Below are positions 7,909 to 12,176 of a DNA stretch of 12,176 nt, piece after piece. The position numbers were made by a program, and so were the translations under genes. The stretch's first letter is position 1; the number at the start of each line of letters is the position of its first letter. The stretch comes from an uncultured Bacilli bacterium (GTDB lineage Bacteria > Bacillota_I > Bacilli_A > RF39 > UBA660), in NCBI GenBank assembly GCA_949746915.1, contig CATKEA010000144.1, positions 1-12,176 of the forward strand, in the 5' to 3' direction. The notes under the pieces are model-generated. The model was not told where the DNA came from, ran no database searches, and saw nothing but the letters and a program-made list of their open reading frames with translations.

Positions 7909-9261
7909 ATGGATATTAAAGAAAGAGCCAAATTATTTGCTATAAATGCTCATATGGGACAAGTTAGAAAAAGTGAACCTGAAAAACCTATGATTATACA
8001 TCCAATTGGTGTTGGTGAGCTATTAGAAGAATATGGCTATGATGACAATATTGTTGCTGCTGGATTTTTACATGATGTTGTAGAAGATACTAAATATACA
8101 AATGAGGATATTGAAAGAGAATTTGGAAGTGATATAGCTAATTTAGTAATGTGTGCATCAGAACCAGATAAATCGTTATCTTGGGAAGAAAGAAAAAGAC
8201 ATACTATTGAATCAACAAGAAACTTACCATTAAGAAAGAAATTAGTAATTTGTGCAGATAAAGTCAATAATTTAGAAGATATATATTTGAAATTTGCAAG
8301 AAATGGCGTAAGAGATTTTAGTTCCTTTAATCGAGGAGAAGAACAACAAAGATGGTATTATACTAATATTTATGAAAGTCTAATAGCTGGTGGATATGAA
8401 AATGAACCTTTGTTTGTTAGATTAAAAAATATTCTTGATAAGTTATTTAATGAAAAAGAAGATTTATTTTTAAAGGAAACTATTTTTTCTTCTAATCAAG
8501 ATTATTACTCAAGTTTAAAAAAACTACATGCAATGAAATTAGAACTTCAAAAACTAAAGTCATTATGTCAATTACCTAAACCTTTTATTATTGAATTTAG
8601 TGGAACACCACGAACAGGAAAGACAACAGTTATTAATAATTTATATGATTTCTTTAAAAAAGGTGGATTTGATGTTGAACTTATTGAAGAATTTACAACT
8701 TCTAAATACTATAAAGAAAAGTTTTTAAAGAAAATAGCCCAAGCTAATTTAAGTAGAGGAGAAACTAATATTGCAATTGTTGAAGCCGTTTATGAACAAC
8801 TTCAAGAAGCCTCTGGAAGCAAAAAAGAAATTGTTTTAATTGATCGCTCAATAAATGATAGACAAATATGGAACTATCAAAGATATTTATCTAAAGATAT
8901 AGAAGAGGCTACATATTTAGCTCTTAGAGATAAGTATTCCAATCTTTCAAAAGAGATGATAGATTTTCTTGTTTGTACATATGTTGATTCTTTAGTATCA
9001 GTAAAACGTGACTATACTTCTAGTTTAGCATTAGAACAAAGAAGATATATAAATGAAAAAAACATTTCCTTGTATAATGATAGTTTAATGGGAGTAAAAA
9101 ACTTACTAGAAAATAGTGTTGATAATATGTGCTTTTTAGATACATCAACAATAAGTCCAAGAGATACTGCTGTTGAAGTTGCTTCTAATATATTACCTGC
9201 CATGAGAAAGAAATATATTAAAGCTTTTGAAAATAAATATAACTTAGTAAAAAAGAATTAA
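7909..9261 (+). CDS. Fusion of RSH-type HD phosphohydrolase (ppGpp-hydrolase-like) with P-loop kinase-like domain
   Basis: The N-terminal domain (about 1-180) resembles the Mn-dependent (p)ppGpp hydrolase of RelA/SpoT and of small alarmone hydrolases (MESH1 type). It has the 'GQVRKS' strand (17-22) leading to His31 in IHPIGV, the metal pair His55-Asp56 followed by Glu59-Asp60 in HDVVEDT, and Asp117 in CADKVNNLED. No synthetase domain follows. The second domain (about 223-430) starts FIIEFSGTPRTGKTT, with Walker A at 232-239 (GTPRTGKT), and has LIDRSINDRQIW (310-321), a DRS-type strand end seen in nucleoside/nucleotide kinases, then an Arg/Lys-rich segment (365-380) that could act as a lid. 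The gene has its own promoter and terminator. Hydrolase-like and kinase-like domains are clear; substrates are not. Kinase alternatives are a thymidylate-kinase-like or generic AAA nucleotide kinase fold. Confidence 0.85.
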   Translation: MDIKERAKLFAINAHMGQVRKSEPEKPMIIHPIGVGELLEEYGYDDNIVAAGFLHDVVEDTKYTNEDIEREFGSDIANLVMCASEPDKSLSWEERKRHTIESTRNLPLRKKLVICADKVNNLEDIYLKFARNGVRDFSSFNRGEEQQRWYYTNIYESLIAGGYENEPLFVRLKNILDKLFNEKEDLFLKETIFSSNQDYYSSLKKLHAMKLELQKLKSLCQLPKPFIIEFSGTPRTGKTTVINNLYDFFKKGGFDVELIEEFTTSKYYKEKFLKKIAQANLSRGETNIAIVEAVYEQLQEASGSKKEIVLIDRSINDRQIWNYQRYLSKDIEEATYLALRDKYSNLSKEMIDFLVCTYVDSLVSVKRDYTSSLALEQRRYINEKNISLYNDSLMGVKNLLENSVDNMCFLDTSTISPRDTAVEVASNILPAMRKKYIKAFENKYNLVKKN

Positions 9262-9273
9262 ATTGAAAATGAT

Positions 9274-9325
9274 AAAACGATAATTTATAATGAAACTAAT
9301 TCCATTTTAAATATTATCGTTTTTA
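9274..9325 (+). terminator. Rho-independent terminator of the HD-kinase gene
   Basis: AAAACGATAAT (9274-9284) pairs with ATTATCGTTTT (9313-9323). The interior is long and partly paired (AATG 9289-9292 with CATT 9303-9306), and the T run continues to 9324. It lies 13 nt after the stop. Confidence 0.7.
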
Positions 9326-9338
9326 TTATGAAAAAATA

Positions 9339-9367
9339 TTGTTTATTATTAATTAAAATATTATAAT
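9339..9367 (+). promoter_or_regulatory. Sigma-A-type promoter of the three-gene unit
   Basis: TTGTTT (9339-9344), a 17-nt spacer, then a consensus TATAAT (9362-9367), about 30 nt before the ATG at 9398. The -35 is moderate and the -10 perfect. Confidence 0.65.
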
Positions 9368-9397
9368 GAAATAAAGCTAAAATAATATGGTGATAAT

Positions 9398-9862
9398 ATG
9401 GAAAGAGTAATTGAAATTGATTTATTTAATAAAGATGATTTATATGAAAAGTACAATAAGAAGAATGTATCTAGAGATTTAATTGATTATATTGTTAAAA
9501 CAGCAATGTTTTTTGGAAAAAAAGATAAGATTAAAATTGTTTTTAATGATAGTTTAAATGAGAATGTTGATTACATTGAATTATTTAAAAAAACTATTCA
9601 AGATGAATACAATTATAGTTTAAGAAAGCATCGTTATAACAATATCATGCAAATTATCTATCTTCTACTTGGAATACTTATTCTCTTCATTTCTAATTTT
9701 CTTGATAATAGTATTATTTTTCAAGAATTATTAATAATAGGTGGTTGGGTTTTAATTTGGGAAATGATTGAGTTAGAAATCTTTACTGATTTGGAAGAAC
9801 AAAAGAAAAGAAGAATTTTAAAAAGATTATTAAATAGTGAAATAATAGAACGAGATATTTAG
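9398..9862 (+). CDS. Uncharacterised 154-residue protein with two membrane segments
   Basis: I do not recognise a family. A charged N-terminal region of about 80 residues (mixed acidic and lysine-rich, probably cytoplasmic and folded) is followed by two adjacent hydrophobic spans (about 82-101 and 105-122) separated by a short turn. A highly charged C-terminal tail (about 130-154, KKRRILKRLL then acidic residues) looks helical. Both termini would then face the same side, most likely the cytoplasm. The start is supported by GGTGAT (9389-9394) just upstream and by the promoter at 9339-9367; the site is weaker than in neighbouring genes. It is followed 24 nt later by the YqeK-like gene, so the two are probably co-transcribed. 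Function cannot be given from the sequence. Confidence 0.8.
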   Translation: MERVIEIDLFNKDDLYEKYNKKNVSRDLIDYIVKTAMFFGKKDKIKIVFNDSLNENVDYIELFKKTIQDEYNYSLRKHRYNNIMQIIYLLLGILILFISNFLDNSIIFQELLIIGGWVLIWEMIELEIFTDLEEQKKRRILKRLLNSEIIERDI

Positions 9863-9886
9863 AAGGATATAAAGGAGAAATACTAT

Positions 9887-10453
9887 ATGATTGAATACGA
9901 TGTTTTATACAAGGAAGTTAAAGATAAATTAACAGAAAATCGTTTTAGACATTCACTTGGAGTTGTTAAAAGAGCTTTAGAGTATGCAAATATTTATCAT
10001 ATTGACTGTAAAATAGTTCAATTAGTTGCTATAGCACATGATATTGCTAAGGATTTATCTAAAGAAGAAGTAACTTGTTATCTACATAAATATAATATAG
10101 AGTTAGATACTATTGAACAACTAAATCCTAACTTACTTCATGCTAAAATTGGGGCAGCTATTGTTAAAGATAAATATGGTTTTACGCCTGATATGGTTAA
10201 TGCTGTACGTTATCATACTACTGGAAGAGAAAATATGAGTCTTTTGGAAAAAATAATTTATTTAGCAGATGCAACAGAAGAAAATAGGAAGTACTGTTCT
10301 AAAGAGTATGTTGACTTAATTAAAAAAGATATTGATAAAGGCATAATTGAAATTAATAAATGGGTAATAAAGAAATTATTAACAAATAATGAACTTATTT
10401 CCCTAGATGGAGTTAAGTGCTATAATTATTATTGTAGTAGAAATCATACCTAA
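9887..10453 (+). CDS. yqeK: YqeK-type HD hydrolase (symmetrical diadenosine tetraphosphatase)
   Basis: HD-domain metal hydrolase of the YqeK family, which splits Ap4A into two ADP. The 188-residue length fits. Metal and active-site positions visible in order are His22 in RFRHSLGV, His50-Asp51 in AHDIAKD, His84 in LLHAKIGA, His109 in RYHTTGR and Asp127 in LADATEENR; this last segment ('ADa-E--R') is typical of the family. AAGGAG (9872-9877) lies 9 nt upstream of the ATG. In many Firmicutes yqeK sits between nadD and rsfS; neither is here, and the neighbours are a membrane protein and an SDR. Another HD phosphohydrolase specificity is possible but less likely. Confidence 0.85.
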   Translation: MIEYDVLYKEVKDKLTENRFRHSLGVVKRALEYANIYHIDCKIVQLVAIAHDIAKDLSKEEVTCYLHKYNIELDTIEQLNPNLLHAKIGAAIVKDKYGFTPDMVNAVRYHTTGRENMSLLEKIIYLADATEENRKYCSKEYVDLIKKDIDKGIIEINKWVIKKLLTNNELISLDGVKCYNYYCSRNHT

Positions 10454-10492
10454 AAAATATAATTAAATATTGTTGAAGGAGAAATTAAATTT

Positions 10493-11236
10493 ATGTTAAG
10501 TTTAAAGGGAAAAGTAGCTATAGTTACAGGAGGAACAAGAGGAATTGGACTAGAAGTTGTCAAACTTTTTAAAGAAAATGACGCAACAGTTATTTTATTT
10601 GGTTCAAAAAAGACAAGTGTAGATAAAGCTATAGAAGAGTTAAAGAGTGAGAATATTGAAATGGTTGGTTATTATCCTAATTTGAATGATTATACTAGTG
10701 TAGAAAATACAATTATTGAGATAATTAAAAAGTATGGTCATATTGATATTCTTGTCAATAATGCAGGTATATCTGCCAATAAAAAAATTGAGGATACCTC
10801 AACTGCAGATTTTACTAGTATAATGGATTTAAATGTTAATGCAATATTTAACATGTGTAAGGCAGTTGTTCCATTTATGAAAGAAAATGGTGGAGGTGTT
10901 ATCCTAAATACTTCATCTATGGTAAGCATTTATGGTCAACCATCAGGAGTTGGCTATCCAACAAGTAAATTTGCTGTTAATGGTTTAACAAAGTCTCTAG
11001 CAAGAGAATTAGCACCATCTAATATTCGTGTTAATGCTGTTGCTCCTGGTATTATTAATACTGATATGGTAAAAAGTCTTCCTAAGGAAATGATTGAACC
11101 TTTAATTAAGACTATACCATTAGGTAGAATAGGTAATCCTAGAGATATAGCTAATGCCTATTTATTTTTAGCAAGTGATATGGCTAGTTACATAACAGGT
11201 GAAATTCTATCAGTTGATGGAGCAGCAAGAAGTTAA
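10493..11236 (+). CDS. Short-chain dehydrogenase, 3-oxoacyl-ACP reductase (FabG)-like
   Basis: Classical SDR of 247 residues with NAD(P)-binding TGGTRGIG (12-19), NNAG (89-92), catalytic Asn114, Ser142, Tyr155 and Lys159 (YPTSK), a VNAVAPGIINT segment (180-190) and the C-terminal TGEILSVDG (235-243). All are canonical for FabG, which reduces 3-oxoacyl-ACP in fatty-acid elongation. No other fatty-acid gene lies nearby, so a different keto or hydroxy substrate is quite possible and I give no symbol. GAAGGAG (10475-10481) is 11 nt upstream, slightly long, and no better start is seen. It is last in its transcription unit, before a bidirectional terminator. Confidence 0.9.
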   Translation: MLSLKGKVAIVTGGTRGIGLEVVKLFKENDATVILFGSKKTSVDKAIEELKSENIEMVGYYPNLNDYTSVENTIIEIIKKYGHIDILVNNAGISANKKIEDTSTADFTSIMDLNVNAIFNMCKAVVPFMKENGGGVILNTSSMVSIYGQPSGVGYPTSKFAVNGLTKSLARELAPSNIRVNAVAPGIINTDMVKSLPKEMIEPLIKTIPLGRIGNPRDIANAYLFLASDMASYITGEILSVDGAARS

Positions 11237-11238
11237 AA

Positions 11239-11270
11239 TAAAACGAGAAAGATATTCTTTTCTCGTTTTA
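11239..11270. terminator. Bidirectional terminator between convergent SDR and cupin genes
   Basis: TAAAACGAGAAA (11239-11250) pairs perfectly over 12 bp with TTTCTCGTTTTA (11259-11270). T-rich sequence follows on the plus side, and on the minus side the tail reads TTTTATTTTAAC. It sits directly after the SDR stop and can serve both converging units. Confidence 0.85.
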
Positions 11271-11271
11271 C

Positions 11272-11296
11272 TTTACTAGTAATAAGTACTAGTAAA
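11272..11296. repeat. Second inverted repeat in the convergent gap
   Basis: TTTACTAGT (11272-11280) and ACTAGTAAA (11288-11296) are exact inverted arms of 9 bp around a 7-nt spacer. It starts one base after the bidirectional terminator. No T run follows it on either strand, so it is probably an accessory 3' hairpin of the cupin mRNA rather than an independent terminator. Confidence 0.6.
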
Positions 11297-11304
11297 TACT
11301 CTTA

Positions 11305-11778
11305 TTATTCGCCATCATAGTAATTAACATCATCGTTTTGAAAATAAAAGGTACTAGAAATATTATGTTTTATTATCCCAATTTTATTAGAATCAGTATA
11401 ATGGACAATATCTGGAGAATTTGTTGCATCAAAATCAATATACAATAAATTTTCTTTCTTAGATGTATTAACTATTTTATGAATACTAGCTTTACCACAA
11501 GGAAAAACAATAATATCATCTCTTTTAATTTTTATCTCTTCTTCATTAGTCAAAACAACACCAGTTCCTTCAATTATATAAAAACACTCAGTATTATATG
11601 AATGATAATGTTTAGGAAAAGCAGCTATACCAGGCATTATTTCATAAAAACAAACATAAGCCTGACTAAAATCTTTTCGTTTAGTAACTTCATATTTATT
11701 ATATTGATATCCATCATGTTCATCTTTAAATTTTGGCAGCATTTCGTTAATATTTGTAACAACAATTTTTTTGTTCAC
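11305..11778 (-). CDS. Single-domain cupin protein
   Basis: A 157-residue protein with one cupin_2 beta-barrel. Motif 1 is HYHSYNTECFYIIEG, giving metal ligands His57, His59 and Glu64. Motif 2 (DDIIVFPCGKASIHKIVN, 87-104) supplies His100. The PG before motif 1 (49-50) and a YIIEG(T)G strand are typical. Such proteins bind a metal and may be isomerases, dioxygenases or small-molecule sensors; nothing here picks one. The start is GTG at 11778, supported by AGGAG (11790-11786 on the minus strand) 7 nt upstream, which overlaps the stop of the preceding gene. It is therefore in an operon with the kinase-like gene to its right. Confidence 0.85.
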   Translation of the reverse strand: MNKKIVVTNINEMLPKFKDEHDGYQYNKYEVTKRKDFSQAYVCFYEIMPGIAAFPKHYHSYNTECFYIIEGTGVVLTNEEEIKIKRDDIIVFPCGKASIHKIVNTSKKENLLYIDFDATNSPDIVHYTDSNKIGIIKHNISSTFYFQNDDVNYYDGE

Positions 11779-11788
11779 GATAACACTC

Positions 11789-12176
11789 CTAACTATTGTT
11801 TATTTTTTCTATTATTTCTTTAGCGATAACAAGAAAAGATTTACCATTAGTATATTCAATTATTGTAGCAAGTTCATAATTACAAGAACCAAAAATCGAA
11901 TAGTCATCTAAACTTGTACTAACTTTCCCAAGTCTATTTAATTTTCTATTTTTTAAAATAACACTAGCTTCCATTCTATTTTGACAAGGTATTAATAAAA
12001 CAACATTTTTAAAATCTTTTAATAGAACCTTGAGTTTATTAAACATTTCTCTGTTTTCATATATAGAATGTTTCATTCCAAAATCAATAACAGTAGGTTC
12101 TTTTATATTTTCTAAGATGTAAGATACCAGATAAAAATCAAATTCTTTTTCATCATTGAAATTCTTTTTTTCCTCA
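11789..12176 (-). CDS. Probable shikimate-kinase-like/P-loop protein, 5'-partial (C-terminal 128 residues)
   Basis: The minus-strand frame stays open to the window edge, so the Met at 12076 is internal and the true start lies beyond 12176. Visible sequence includes 'VIDFGMKHSIYEN', a beta-strand/turn, then a helix and 'NVVLLIPCQNRMEASVILKNR', in which a strand ends in a P-x-x-x-x-x-x-S/ILxxR pattern as in the lid region of shikimate-kinase-like P-loop proteins. The C-terminus is ELATIIEYTNGKS followed by an AKEIIEKI helix. The Walker A region would be off the window, so the kinase assignment rests on overall resemblance only. The stop overlaps the ribosome site of the cupin gene. Confidence 0.55.
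   Translation of the reverse strand, partial: EEKKNFNDEKEFDFYLVSYILENIKEPTVIDFGMKHSIYENREMFNKLKVLLKDFKNVVLLIPCQNRMEASVILKNRKLNRLGKVSTSLDDYSIFGSCNYELATIIEYTNGKSFLVIAKEIIEKINNS

Noticed and set aside
11602..11823. Plus-strand 73-residue frame rich in Phe/Ile
   Set aside because: It is the complement of the cupin coding strand and the adjoining gene, with no ribosome site or family resemblance; the cupin motifs clearly fix the minus strand as coding.
1..12176. Mobile elements, CRISPR arrays, tRNA or rRNA genes
   Set aside because: I saw no transposase or integrase motifs, no regularly spaced repeats, and no tRNA- or rRNA-like segments on either strand.

Overview
The window is AT-rich DNA (roughly 70% A+T by eye) from a low-GC Gram-positive-type bacterium. 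Ribosome binding sites are strong (AGGAGG-like), promoters are sigma-A-like, terminators are U-tailed hairpins, and a lipoprotein anchors the solute-binding subunit. Every gene whose 3' end is visible stops with TAA or TAG, none with TGA, while TGG encodes Trp normally. Protein content and base composition would fit an anaerobic or fermentative member of the Bacilli/Erysipelotrichia/Mycoplasmatota neighbourhood. That placement is inference.

Layout. (1) 1-777: 3' part of a Ppx/GppA-type phosphatase gene, followed by a terminator. (2) 778-1035: intergenic, with a near-perfect palindrome, the operon promoter, and a possible small divergent gene on the minus strand. (3) 1036-7808: seven tightly packed plus-strand genes, from one good promoter (982-1010) to one good terminator (7818-7849). 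They encode an amino-acid ABC importer (lipoprotein, permease, ATPase), arginine deiminase, ornithine carbamoyltransferase, carbamate kinase and a YfcC/ArcD-type antiporter. (4) 7909-9261: a monocistronic gene with its own promoter and terminator, fusing an RSH-type (p)ppGpp-hydrolase-like HD domain to a P-loop kinase-like domain. (5) 9398-11236: a three-gene unit (uncharacterised two-TM protein, YqeK-type Ap4A hydrolase, FabG-like reductase). (6) 11305-12176: a minus-strand pair, a cupin and the C-terminal part of a probable kinase-like protein, convergent with unit 5 across a bidirectional terminator.

How it works together. Region 3 is a complete arginine fermentation module. Arginine enters by the ABC importer and/or by exchange for ornithine. 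ArcA gives citrulline plus ammonia, ArcB gives ornithine plus carbamoyl phosphate, and ArcC makes ATP from carbamoyl phosphate. Joining an ATP-driven importer to an antiporter-based ADI operon is notable. Around it are three phospho-nucleotide or polyphosphate hydrolase-type genes (Ppx/GppA, RSH-type HD fusion, YqeK), which hints at a stress or energy-status theme, though they do not form one operon.

The least ordinary objects are the HD-kinase fusion, the Ppx/GppA protein lacking a normally conserved loop aspartate, and the candidate 23-residue divergent small ORF.
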